Shown piece by piece: positions 45,789 to 54,047 of a stretch of 64,000 bases of DNA. The number at the start of each line of letters is the position of its first letter. Within the stretch, counting starts at the first letter, position 1. The translations under genes were made by a program, and so were the position numbers. The DNA is from Pseudomonas sp. (lineage in GTDB: Bacteria; Pseudomonadota; Gammaproteobacteria; Pseudomonadales; Pseudomonadaceae): assembly GCF_030147005.1 (NCBI RefSeq), contig NZ_JASLAW010000254.1, forward strand, positions 7,603-71,602, in the 5' to 3' direction. A model generated the notes under the pieces. The model was given only the letters and a program-made list of their open reading frames with translations, was not told the origin of the DNA and did not search any database.

Positions 45789-46516
45789 CAGCACAGGCCT
45801 CCATTCACGGCCAGAACCTGGCGCGTGATATAGCCGGCTTCGGCCGACATCAGGAAATTCACCGCGCCGGCGACTTCTTCCGGGGTGCCCATGCGCTGCG
45901 CTGGGATCATTTTCATCAGCTCTTCGACCGGCACGTTTTCATCCAGCATCGCGGTGTCGATCAACCCGGGCGCCACACAGTTGACGGTGATCTTGCGTTT
46001 GCCCAGTTCGATGGCCAGTGCCTTGGCCGCGCCGATCAACCCGGCCTTGGAGGCGCTGTAGTTAACCTGGCCACGGTTGCCGATCAGCCCGGAAACCGAG
46101 GTGATGCACACGATGCGCCCGGCCGCGCGACGACGAATCATCGGCATCATCACCGGGTGCAGCACGTTGTAGAAACCGTCGAGGTTGGTGCGCATCACCA
46201 CGTCCCAGTCATCTTCCGACAGGGCGGGGAAGGCGCCGTCGCGGGTCAGGCCGGCATTGAGCACCACCCCGTAATAAGCGCCATGCAGCTCAACGTCGGC
46301 CTCCAGGATTTCCTTGCACGCCGCGCGGTCCGCCACGTCGAATTGCAATACCCGCGCCTTGCGGCCCAGGGCTTCGATGTCGGCCTGTACTGCGTTGGCT
46401 TCGGCACGGCCACTGCGGCAATGCAGCACGATGTCATGCCCGGCCTGGGCCAGGCGCAGGGCAATGGCGCGGCCGATGCCCCGGCTGGAGCCGGTGACCA
46501 GTACGGATTCAGTCAT
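45788..46516 (-). CDS. 3-ketoacyl-ACP reductase, FabG-like (ApeQ-like)
   Basis: The 242-residue short-chain dehydrogenase has VTGSSRGIGRAIAL for NADPH, Ser140, Tyr153 and Lys157 (VNYSASKAGL) as the catalytic triad, and a C-terminus ending LAVNGGLC. It would reduce the beta-keto group of the growing polyene on the ACP. It overlaps the upstream dehydratase gene by four bases and its stop touches the start of the ketosynthase. Confidence 0.9.
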   Translation of the reverse strand: MTESVLVTGSSRGIGRAIALRLAQAGHDIVLHCRSGRAEANAVQADIEALGRKARVLQFDVADRAACKEILEADVELHGAYYGVVLNAGLTRDGAFPALSEDDWDVVMRTNLDGFYNVLHPVMMPMIRRRAAGRIVCITSVSGLIGNRGQVNYSASKAGLIGAAKALAIELGKRKITVNCVAPGLIDTAMLDENVPVEELMKMIPAQRMGTPEEVAGAVNFLMSAEAGYITRQVLAVNGGLC

Positions 46517-46974
46517 GGCGTTTCGTCCTTCGATTCATCTAAATAGTTGGCCGCCTGGGGCGGTCGAAATACGTTCAAGCGTGCGCTGGCCCGGATGCCG
46601 TCGCCGGTGAGGTGGCATTCGAACACCCCCATGCCGTTGTCGTCTTCCAGGGAGCGCAAGCCATGAATATTCAGCTCGGCGCCTGCGGGGAAGTGCTCCA
46701 CGTTGCACTCGAACTTACGCGTGCCCAACAGGAAACCCAGCTCCACCGCCTGGCCTTGCTGGCGCGCGCGGCAACCGGCATAGGCGGCGACGCTCTGCGC
46801 CATCAACTCGATACCGACCCAGGCCGGCAGGCTGCCGTCGGCGCGGTTGAACAGGCCACCGGGCTTGACGGTGAGGCGGGTGTGAACCTGCTCTTCATCG
46901 AACGACAGCACTTGGTCGATCAAAATCATGTCGCCCGCGTGGGGCAACAGTTCGGCGAGTGGCCAATTGTTCAT
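46513..46974 (-). CDS. Hotdog-fold dehydratase (ApeP-like)
   Basis: The 153-residue protein belongs to the FabA/FabZ-like hotdog dehydratases (LLPHAGDMILIDQVLSFDEE, AWVGIELMAQSVAAYAGCRA). The catalytic His is in PHAGD and the acidic partner in GIELMAQ. In aryl polyene systems ApeP works with ApeI, here fused to the ligase at 57384. The start at 46974 (MNNWPLAELLPHAG) overlaps the KS stop by four bases. Confidence 0.85.
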   Translation of the reverse strand: MNNWPLAELLPHAGDMILIDQVLSFDEEQVHTRLTVKPGGLFNRADGSLPAWVGIELMAQSVAAYAGCRARQQGQAVELGFLLGTRKFECNVEHFPAGAELNIHGLRSLEDDNGMGVFECHLTGDGIRASARLNVFRPPQAANYLDESKDETP

Positions 46975-48137
46975 GGGGCCTCTCCAATAATCAGGCTGAC
47001 GTTGTTGCCGCCGAAGGCAAACGAGTTGCTCATCAGGCAAGGCTTTTTCAAAGTGTCACCCTTGTGCGCCCACTGCAAAGCGGGCAGCGTCGGGTCGACG
47101 TGGCCGTCCCACACATGGGGCGGGACCAGGCCATGAACCAGGCTCAACCAGCAGAACGCCGCTTCCAGCGCGCCCGCCGCGCCGAGGGTGTGGCCGCTCA
47201 TGGGTTTGGTTGACGAACAGGCCACGCCGCTCGGAAACAGGCTGGCCACCGCCAGGCTTTCCATGGCGTCGTTGTGTTGGGTGGCGGTGCCGTGCAGGTT
47301 CAGATAGCCGATCTGCGCGGGCGCGAGTTGCGCGTTGGCCAGGGCCTTGCGCATCGCCTGCAACGCACCTTTGCCGGTGGGCTCGGGCGCGGAGATATGG
47401 TGCGCGTCGCTACTGGCGCCGCTGCCCAGCAGGGCGACCGGTGCGGGCTCACGACTCATCACAAACAACACCGCGGCTTCGCCGATGTTGATGCCGTTGC
47501 GGTTCACCGAGAACGGATTGCAGCGCTCGGCAGACACCGCCTCCAGTGCGGTAAAACCGTTCAGCGTCAGCCTGCACAAGCTGTCGACGCCGCCGCAGAT
47601 CACCGCGTCGCACACGCCCAGGTCAAGCAGGCGCTGGGCACTCATCAACGCGCGGGCGCTGGAGGTGCAGGCAGTGGAAATCACGTAGGCCGGGCCACTC
47701 AACTGCAGCCAGTCGGCGAGAAAATTTGCCGGCGCGCTGAGTTCCTGCTGCCGGTAGTCGTAGTCGCCAGGAAACGTTTTATCGCGCAGGTAGTGGGCGA
47801 TGCCGCGACTGGCTTCGTCGATGCCCGAGGTGCTGGTTCCCAACACAACGCCAACCCGCGATGGGCCGTAGGTGTGGATCGCCTGGCGGATCCGGGCTTC
47901 GATCTGCAACGCCGCTTCCAGCAGCAACTGGTTATTGCGGCTGCTCTGCTGGCCCAGTGGCTCTGGAAGGGTCGCCAGTTCGCCGCGCACAGCCGCAACC
48001 GGCACCACGCGCTCCGGCACCCAGCCGCTCTCGGCGCGCATGCCGCTGCAGTCACCGGCAAACAGGCTGCGGCTGACCTCGGCCTGGCCGCGACCGAGGG
48101 CACAGATCACCCCGAGGGCATTGAGGTAAGCGGTCAT
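46971..48137 (-). CDS. Beta-ketoacyl-ACP synthase (ApeO-like)
   Basis: This 388-residue FabF-like enzyme has Cys157 in STACTSSARA, His282 in NLHGTATQHN and His316 in SGHTLGAAGALE, so it is catalytically complete. With the chain-length-factor-like protein at 60892 it would form the ApeO/ApeC extension heterodimer. Start 48137 (MTAYLNALGVICALG) is chosen because upstream codons belong to the preceding lipoprotein gene. It overlaps that gene by four bases. Confidence 0.85.
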   Translation of the reverse strand: MTAYLNALGVICALGRGQAEVSRSLFAGDCSGMRAESGWVPERVVPVAAVRGELATLPEPLGQQSSRNNQLLLEAALQIEARIRQAIHTYGPSRVGVVLGTSTSGIDEASRGIAHYLRDKTFPGDYDYRQQELSAPANFLADWLQLSGPAYVISTACTSSARALMSAQRLLDLGVCDAVICGGVDSLCRLTLNGFTALEAVSAERCNPFSVNRNGINIGEAAVLFVMSREPAPVALLGSGASSDAHHISAPEPTGKGALQAMRKALANAQLAPAQIGYLNLHGTATQHNDAMESLAVASLFPSGVACSSTKPMSGHTLGAAGALEAAFCWLSLVHGLVPPHVWDGHVDPTLPALQWAHKGDTLKKPCLMSNSFAFGGNNVSLIIGEAP

Positions 48138-48616
48138 TTGCCGGCACCCAGCGGAGTAATGCGATAGCGCAACGGTTGGCCCGTCATGTTCACGCTGAAC
48201 ACCTCTGAAGACTGATAGACGATTTGCCAATGGCCCGGCAGCGTTCGCGTGAGGTCCATGGCCTGGGCCGAAGGGTACAGCGCACGCACGTCATCCGCCG
48301 GGGCCAGGGCAAACAACAGCGCGGCGAACAGCGCGCGGGCCTGGGGATTGGGCGGCAGCAAGCCATCGGCCTGCCACTGCCCGTCGATCAATTTCTGCCG
48401 GGCCTGGGGAATGCCCAGCGGGTCCATCATCGACCAGCGAATCGCCGCACCTTCACGCTGGATCACCAACAGCCAGTCCTGGCTGCGATCGCCCTCCAGG
48501 CGTTGCACATGCAATTGCATCGGCAGCGCCAATGCCGGGGTTTTTTCCGGTAACGGCGCTTGGCTCGCGCAAGCGCCGAGCAGCAACAGGCAACCGATCA
48601 ACAGCAGGCGGATCAT
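48134..48616 (-). CDS. DUF3261 lipoprotein (ApeN-like)
   Basis: This 160-residue product has a lipoprotein signal peptide (LLLLGACASQA, lipobox Cys about residue 16) and a DUF3261-type domain with LHVQRLEGDRSQDWLLVIQ and IRWSMMDPLGIPQARQ. Members occur in aryl polyene clusters and are thought to help place the lipid-linked pigment in the outer membrane. Its stop overlaps the next gene (ATGA). Confidence 0.8.
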   Translation of the reverse strand: MIRLLLIGCLLLLGACASQAPLPEKTPALALPMQLHVQRLEGDRSQDWLLVIQREGAAIRWSMMDPLGIPQARQKLIDGQWQADGLLPPNPQARALFAALLFALAPADDVRALYPSAQAMDLTRTLPGHWQIVYQSSEVFSVNMTGQPLRYRITPLGAGK

Positions 48617-49362
48617 GAGCTTGGGACCTGCAACGGCTTGCGCGCCACGCAGTTGACCAGGGTTTCCTCGCGCTGGCCCACAGGAGGCGCCTTACGCAAG
48701 CCCCAGCGTTCCAGCAGGCCGAAATCGCTGGACCGGCTCCACCACAAGTAGGGGTACGAGACGTTCCGCGCGTCGAACTCAAAGCCCTGCTCGCGCAGCA
48801 TCTCCAGATACGCCTCGGCGCTTTTCTGCACGTGCATCGGGTGACGGAACAGCCAGCGAATCACCCAGGTGTCGATATAGGCTTCGGTGGATTCGGCAAA
48901 CAGCAAATAGCCGCCCGGCTTGAGTACGCGATAGAACTCCTTGAGTGCGCGATGTTGCTCGACCAAGTGGTGAAAGGTCTGGTGGCAAAACACAATATCG
49001 ACACTGGCGTCGGGTACGTCGAGGGTGGCGCAGTCGCTGCCGATCAACTCCACGGCCAGGCCCTGGCGAGCGGCCTCTTCACGGCTCAGCGCCAGGCTGT
49101 GAGGGTCGGCATCCAGGCCGATCAAGCGCGAAGGTGCAAATACCTGTTGCAGCAACTTGAAGGATTTACCCTGGCCGCAGCCGGCGTCGAGCAATACCGG
49201 CGCCACCGGCAGCGGCTCGCTGAACAGGCTGCGCAGGTCGTTGATCGCCACGCGCAACACATGGTGCTGCCAAGTGTGGCTGCGCAGGAACCAGATGCCG
49301 AAGCGGGTTTCTTCGACGTAATTTTTACTCAGGTAGTTCTTTTCAACGGCAGGGCTGCTCAT
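48613..49362 (-). CDS. Class I SAM-dependent methyltransferase
   Basis: The 249-residue enzyme has the SAM motif VLLDAGCGQGKSFKLL (about residues 57-72), the acidic loop LIGLDADPHSLAL, and the post-motif DIVFCHQTFHHLVEQHRALKEFYRVLKPGG spread over 115-150 (shown here in parts). It probably O- or C-methylates the aryl head, as known for xanthomonadins and other aryl polyenes, though the target cannot be deduced. It overlaps its neighbours by four bases on both sides. Confidence 0.82.
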   Translation of the reverse strand: MSSPAVEKNYLSKNYVEETRFGIWFLRSHTWQHHVLRVAINDLRSLFSEPLPVAPVLLDAGCGQGKSFKLLQQVFAPSRLIGLDADPHSLALSREEAARQGLAVELIGSDCATLDVPDASVDIVFCHQTFHHLVEQHRALKEFYRVLKPGGYLLFAESTEAYIDTWVIRWLFRHPMHVQKSAEAYLEMLREQGFEFDARNVSYPYLWWSRSSDFGLLERWGLRKAPPVGQREETLVNCVARKPLQVPSS

Positions 49363-50606
49363 ACCGGCTCACTCGCACAAATATCCGACAACATCCGCAG
49401 GCGCCGTTTGGGCTCGCTGACAAACGGGTTGCGTTCATCCCAGGCGTAACCGGCGAGAATCGAACTGATCATGCGGCGAATCTCCGGCGAACTGCCGGCA
49501 TGGAAAATCACATCCTGGAATGTCCCGGCGTACCAGCCCTCCACGTAGCAGCGGAAGGTGTCGACGCCGCGCTTCAGCGGTTCGGCAAACTCGGTTTGCC
49601 AGTCCACCGTTTCACCTTGCAGTTGGCGGTGCAGCAAACCTGCGGCCATGCTCGCCGAACGCATGGCGATGGTTACGCCGGAAGAGAACACCGGGTCGAG
49701 AAATTCCGCCGCGTTGCCCAGCAGCGCAAAGCCCGGCCCGTGCAGGGTTTTGACGTTGGCCGAATAGCCGCCGATGCTGCGCGCCGGGGTATCCCACACG
49801 GCATTTTTCAGCACGCCGGACAGGCTTGGGGTTTGCTCGATAAACCCGCGCAGGCAGGCATCGAGGTCGTCGTCCTGGCCGTCGAAATGCTCCTTGGCCG
49901 CGACTACGCCCACCGAGCAACGGCCGTTGCTGAACGGGATGGTCCAGAACCAGATATCGCGTTTCTCGGGATGGGTGGTCACCAGAATCTTGGTGCGGTC
50001 GAAGCCTGGGTGTTCGATGCGGTCTTCGATGTGGGTGAACACGGCCTGGCGCAGCGGGAAATTCGACGGCGCTTCGAGGTCCAGCAGGCGCGGCAGCACG
50101 CGACCATAGCCACTGGCATCCAGCACGAACTCGGTCTTGAGGTGGTACTCGCTGCCATTCTCCCGGCGAACGTGCAGGTAGCGGCTGGCTCCACAAACGT
50201 CCACGCCGACGATGCTTTCGCCGTAGCGGATTTCCACGCCCTGCAATGCCGCCTGATCGGCCAGCAGTTTGTCGAACTCAGCGCGCTGCACCTGAAAAGT
50301 CGTCGGCTTGCCGTTGCTGAACGTGTCACCGAAATCGAACGCGCTGTAGCGCTCGCCCCAGGCGAACGCGGCACCGGTTTTCAGTTGGAAGCCGGCCGCC
50401 TGCACGGCATCAAGCATGCCGGCCTCTTCGATAAAATCGATGCAATGGGACAGCAGGCTTTCGCCGATCGAGAAGCGCGGAAAATACTGGCGCTCGATGA
50501 TCAATACATCATGCCCTTTGCGCTTGAGCAGCGCGGCCGCGATGGCCCCGGATGGCCCGGCACCGATCACCACCACCTGGCGACGTTCCATTTCAACTGT
50601 GGGCAC
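49359..50606 (-). CDS. Flavin-dependent halogenase-like oxidoreductase (GTG start)
   Basis: The 415-residue flavoprotein has the FAD motif VVVIGAGPSGAIAAALL (residues 11-27), the IGESLLSHC motif near 47-55, and the flavin-dependent halogenase signature WxWxIP as WFWTIP (219-224). A Lys (about 76) in FQLKTGAAFAWG matches the position of the catalytic Lys of halogenases. Many members of the wider family are monooxygenases or reductases, so function is open, but both marker residues are present. A GTG start at 50606 follows AAGGAG by five bases. ATG at 50591 is possible. Confidence 0.75.
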   Translation of the reverse strand: MPTVEMERRQVVVIGAGPSGAIAAALLKRKGHDVLIIERQYFPRFSIGESLLSHCIDFIEEAGMLDAVQAAGFQLKTGAAFAWGERYSAFDFGDTFSNGKPTTFQVQRAEFDKLLADQAALQGVEIRYGESIVGVDVCGASRYLHVRRENGSEYHLKTEFVLDASGYGRVLPRLLDLEAPSNFPLRQAVFTHIEDRIEHPGFDRTKILVTTHPEKRDIWFWTIPFSNGRCSVGVVAAKEHFDGQDDDLDACLRGFIEQTPSLSGVLKNAVWDTPARSIGGYSANVKTLHGPGFALLGNAAEFLDPVFSSGVTIAMRSASMAAGLLHRQLQGETVDWQTEFAEPLKRGVDTFRCYVEGWYAGTFQDVIFHAGSSPEIRRMISSILAGYAWDERNPFVSEPKRRLRMLSDICASEPV

Positions 50607-50639
50607 GAAGGCTCCTTGCCGCTTTGGCGATATTCACAT

Positions 50640-52952
50640 TCATAAGGCGTTTTTCTGTTGCCCGGCCCAGGGCGCCAGCATAAAGCTGAATGCCAGGCCG
50701 AGACTGACCGACAGGCCGAAATTGCTCACCGCCGGCGTACTCGAGACGGCCAGCAGGCCGAACGATAACCACGTGGTCAGCGCTGCCAGCAAGGTTCCCA
50801 GCAGGCTCACGGCGGCACCGCCGATCTGCTCGCGCATCAGGATCGCATAGTCGACGCTGATGGCCGTGACCAGCAGCAGGCCGAACAGGCTGAACAGGGT
50901 CAGCGGCTGGCCCAGCCAACCGAGACTGGCCAGGCTGCACAGCGCCGCCAGCAGCGGCAGCGCGACGATGCGCAAGGCGCCGGTGAAGCCGAAGGGCAAT
51001 ATCAACAGCATCACGATCAGCACACAGGAGAGCAATTTCAATTCGGCGGCGCTGATTTGGGTATCGGCAAACACGCGGTTCAAGTCACCCAGGCGATCCA
51101 CCAGTTGCACGCCGGGCAAGTCCACGGCCTGCACCCGCAGCAACGCCGGGTTGCTCAAGCCTTGCAGGCTGACCATTGCCGCCACGCCGCCGTCTACCGG
51201 GCCGAGCCACAGCGTGCGCCAGGGTTCGGCCAGCGGGCCTTGCAGCGCGGCGTCGATGTCTTCGGTGGGCAGCGCTTGCAATCGGGCGACTTCGGCCTGC
51301 AAGGCGCTGGCGGGTACGCCGAGGTCCAGCAGCGGTTGCCAATGCTCCGGGAGTGTATTCAGCGCATCGCGCAGCTGCTGTTGCTCGGCGGGCAGGTTGA
51401 CCAGTTGATTGAGCGCCAGGTAACCCTGGAGTTTGTCCATGTTCACCAGTTGATCCAGGCGCTGGCCCAGGGCGGCCTGGCGCTCCAGTAACTGCTGTTG
51501 ATTGTCGGCCCGCACCAGAAAGAACTGGCTGGTGGGCTGGAACCCGGTAATGCGCGCCACGGCCTGGGCTTCCTGGAGTAATTGCGGCGGCGCGCCGATC
51601 CATTGGCGAATGTCGTTTTTAGTGTTCAATTGCCACAGGCCACCGGCGCAGAACAACAGCACCCACACCAGCAGCACCGCGCCGGGCACGCGTTTGATCA
51701 AGGCCGCCCGCCACCGCCACAAGCGTTCGGCGATGCGCAGCGGCCATTGCGCCGGGCGCAGTTCGACACCGCTCAGCAGCGCGGGCAACAGGCACACGGC
51801 GCAGAGATAAGCACCGACCAGGCCGGCTGCGGAGAACACCGCAATTTGCGTCAGCGCCGGGAACGGCGTCCAGGCCAACGCCAGATAGCCGATGCAACTG
51901 GTGGCCAGGCTCAGGCTCAGCCCTGGCAGGGTCAGGCGCAGTGCCGGCCAACTGCGCCACGGTTGCAGGCTCCAGCTTTTCGACAGGTAATGCAGCGGGT
52001 AATCCACCGCGACGCCGATCAGGCTCGAGCCCAGCACCAGCGTCATGACATGCATATGGCCGAACAGCGCCACACAGGCCACCGCGCCAAACAGCATGCC
52101 GACCATCACCGGCAAGAACGCCAGCAGCACCCGCCAGCGCCGGAACGCCAGCAGCAGCAACAGCAGGATGCCCAGGGTTGCGCCGCCGCCCACCCAGGTG
52201 ATTTCCCGCGTGGCTTGCTGCTGCCCATTGGCCGCGTAGAGCAAACCGCTGGCGGCGAGCAGTTGCACGCCTTGCTCGCCGGCCTGGGCGCGGCTGGCCT
52301 GGAGCAGCTCCGCGACTTGCAGCGGCAGTTTCAGATCGAATGCATTGCCGGTGGTGCGCGCCCGCAGGAGCACCCAGCTTTTGCCGTCGGCATCGGCGAT
52401 CAACGCGCCGCTGCCGATATCCAGCTGTACCGCACCGTGCTGCGGCTGGCTGTTCTGGATGCGCCCGGTCAGGCCCAGCCAGTCGTCCTGGCTCGGCACC
52501 AGGCTGAAGCCGGTGAAGGGGTCGAACAGTGACTGCACGCGCTGCTCAATGAAGGCTTCAGGCTGTTCAACCAGTTGCTCGCGGTCCTTGGCCGACAGCA
52601 TCGCCAGCCGTCCGCGCAACAGCTGCTCGCGCAGCGCCGGCAAGTCGGCTTGCAGGTTCCATTGCACCTTTTCAAACAGGCCACTGGCTTGCCAGCGCTC
52701 GGCCAGTTGCTGTGCCACGGTCAGCGCTTGCTGGCGGTCGGCATGCCCCACCAGCACCAGCATCTCGCGGTTCAGCGGCTCCTGCATGCGCTGCTCTGCT
52801 TGCAGCTCCAGGGCGTCCGGCGTACTGCCGGGCACCAGCTCCATCAGGTTGGCCGACAGCGGCGCACCCTGGCGCCACTGCCAGCCGGCCAGGGCAAGCA
52901 CCGCCACCAGCAGGATCAGGAACAGGCGCGGCAGCAGGCGTTCACTGGGCAA
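50640..52952 (-). CDS. MMPL/RND-type exporter (ApeM-like)
   Basis: The 770-residue protein has two MMPL repeats, each a large periplasmic loop and six membrane helices (about 265-440 and 640-765), with ADYPLHYL-type residues in VAVDYPLHYLSKSW and SVDYAILMREQ that carry the proton-relay Asp. It is the aryl polyene exporter (ApeM type) rather than a drug pump, from context. Its start overlaps the LolA-like gene by 11 bases. It would extract the pigment-lipid from the inner membrane. Confidence 0.88.
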   Translation of the reverse strand: MPSERLLPRLFLILLVAVLALAGWQWRQGAPLSANLMELVPGSTPDALELQAEQRMQEPLNREMLVLVGHADRQQALTVAQQLAERWQASGLFEKVQWNLQADLPALREQLLRGRLAMLSAKDREQLVEQPEAFIEQRVQSLFDPFTGFSLVPSQDDWLGLTGRIQNSQPQHGAVQLDIGSGALIADADGKSWVLLRARTTGNAFDLKLPLQVAELLQASRAQAGEQGVQLLAASGLLYAANGQQQATREITWVGGGATLGILLLLLLAFRRWRVLLAFLPVMVGMLFGAVACVALFGHMHVMTLVLGSSLIGVAVDYPLHYLSKSWSLQPWRSWPALRLTLPGLSLSLATSCIGYLALAWTPFPALTQIAVFSAAGLVGAYLCAVCLLPALLSGVELRPAQWPLRIAERLWRWRAALIKRVPGAVLLVWVLLFCAGGLWQLNTKNDIRQWIGAPPQLLQEAQAVARITGFQPTSQFFLVRADNQQQLLERQAALGQRLDQLVNMDKLQGYLALNQLVNLPAEQQQLRDALNTLPEHWQPLLDLGVPASALQAEVARLQALPTEDIDAALQGPLAEPWRTLWLGPVDGGVAAMVSLQGLSNPALLRVQAVDLPGVQLVDRLGDLNRVFADTQISAAELKLLSCVLIVMLLILPFGFTGALRIVALPLLAALCSLASLGWLGQPLTLFSLFGLLLVTAISVDYAILMREQIGGAAVSLLGTLLAALTTWLSFGLLAVSSTPAVSNFGLSVSLGLAFSFMLAPWAGQQKNAL

Positions 52953-53625
52953 AGTCGTGTTGCTCGGCAGTGCTCAATGGTTGGCCGGCGGTGCTGTCCT
53001 GCATGCGCAGGATGGTGCTGTCGCCTTGGGTTTCCAGCAGTTCGATGGTGTTCACTAAGTCGCCGCCGTCGATATTGATCCGGGTGAATACCTGCTTGAG
53101 CAACAGCGAACGCGGGGTCAGTGTGAGCGTCCACTGCGTGGCCTCGCCTTGCAGTCGCAGTTCGAAGTCACGTTGCAGGCCGCTGCTGTCGCCCTGAAGC
53201 ACGGCGAGGAACAGACGATTCTGCTCCGCCCCGGCGCTCTTGTTCGGCAGCAATTGCCAGCCATTGGCGTCACGCCGAGCGATGCCCTGGGCGCTGATGC
53301 GATAGTCCTGTTGCAACGGGGTTTTCAACAGCCACAGCAGGCCGTGGTCCTTGGCGAGCACGAAGGTGCCTTTGCTGACCAGCGGCTGGGGCAGGGCGCG
53401 CAGGTGTTTTTCCTGGGTGAAGTTGCCGTGGATGACCGAGGGTTTTGCCAGCTGATCGCTCAGCTGCTGCAAGTCGAAAGCGTGGGCGCTGAAGCTCAGC
53501 AGCGCCACAGCCAATGCAGGCGCGAGCTTGCTCGCGAAGAACCTGAGGACGCTGCGCAGTGCCAGGTATCCTGCGTTATCGTTGACGATCTTCGCGAGCA
53601 AGCTCGCTCCTACAGGGGATATCAT
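52942..53625 (-). CDS. LolA-like outer-membrane lipid carrier (ApeL-like), REP-encoded N-terminus
   Basis: The 227-residue protein resembles LolA, the periplasmic lipoprotein carrier: FDLQQLSDQLAKPSVIHGNFTQEKHL, then LPQPLVSKGTFVLAKDHGLLWL and the C-terminal strands TLTPRSLLLKQVFTRIN. A signal sequence core lies at about residues 36-51 (APALAVALLSFSAHA). The ATG overlaps the thioesterase stop (ATGA). The codons for residues 5-38 are REP repeat 5, so the extended n-region is translated from a palindromic repeat. An internal non-ATG start is possible. Confidence 0.8.
   Translation of the reverse strand: MISPVGASLLAKIVNDNAGYLALRSVLRFFASKLAPALAVALLSFSAHAFDLQQLSDQLAKPSVIHGNFTQEKHLRALPQPLVSKGTFVLAKDHGLLWLLKTPLQQDYRISAQGIARRDANGWQLLPNKSAGAEQNRLFLAVLQGDSSGLQRDFELRLQGEATQWTLTLTPRSLLLKQVFTRINIDGGDLVNTIELLETQGDSTILRMQDSTAGQPLSTAEQHDFAQ
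53515..53616. repeat. REP-type inverted repeat 5, inside the LolA-like coding sequence
   Basis: Arms GCGCGAGCTTGCTCGCGAAG (53520) and CTTCGCGAGCAAGCTCGCTC (53590) surround about 50 bases. The outer end of one arm has diverged. Unlike the other copies, it lies within an open frame and encodes the residues just before and into the signal sequence of the LolA-like protein. Confidence 0.9.
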
Positions 53626-54047
53626 TTCAGGGCCCTTTCGACGGCGTCGATGAATATTTTGGGCGAGGCCAGTTGCATCTCGCGGCTGGCAATTTCCACC
53701 GCCACCTGCACGGTACTGGCGCGGGTCAAACGTTCGCCGCCGGCCAGGTCGGTAATCAGGTAATTGACCTTCAAACGGTTCTCCCACTCCACCAGGCTGG
53801 CGCGCACGTTGAGGGTTTGGCCGAAGGTCGCGCCGCGCACATAGCGTAGCTGCATGTCGATCACCGGCCAGGCATAGCCGGCTTCGAGCATCGCGGTGTA
53901 GTTATGGCCGATCTTGTCCAGCAGCGCGCAGCGCGCCACTTCCAGGTACTTCACATAATGGCCGTGCCACACCACGTTCATGGTGTCGATATCGAAAAAC
54001 GGCACGAGGATTTGAGTGTCGCAGTGCAACACGCCGGGGCTACGCAT
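53622..54047 (-). CDS. Acyl-CoA/ACP thioesterase, hotdog fold (ApeK-like)
   Basis: The 141-residue 4HBT/YbgC-like protein has FFDIDTMNVVWHGHYVKYLEVARCAL (quoted in parts: FFDIDTMNVVWHGHY and YLEVARCALLD), with the catalytic Asp in FDIDT. It may release or edit acyl intermediates in the pathway. Start 54047 (MRSPGVLHCDTQ) overlaps the ammonia-lyase stop by eight bases; upstream frame is inside that gene. Confidence 0.85.
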   Translation of the reverse strand: MRSPGVLHCDTQILVPFFDIDTMNVVWHGHYVKYLEVARCALLDKIGHNYTAMLEAGYAWPVIDMQLRYVRGATFGQTLNVRASLVEWENRLKVNYLITDLAGGERLTRASTVQVAVEIASREMQLASPKIFIDAVERALK

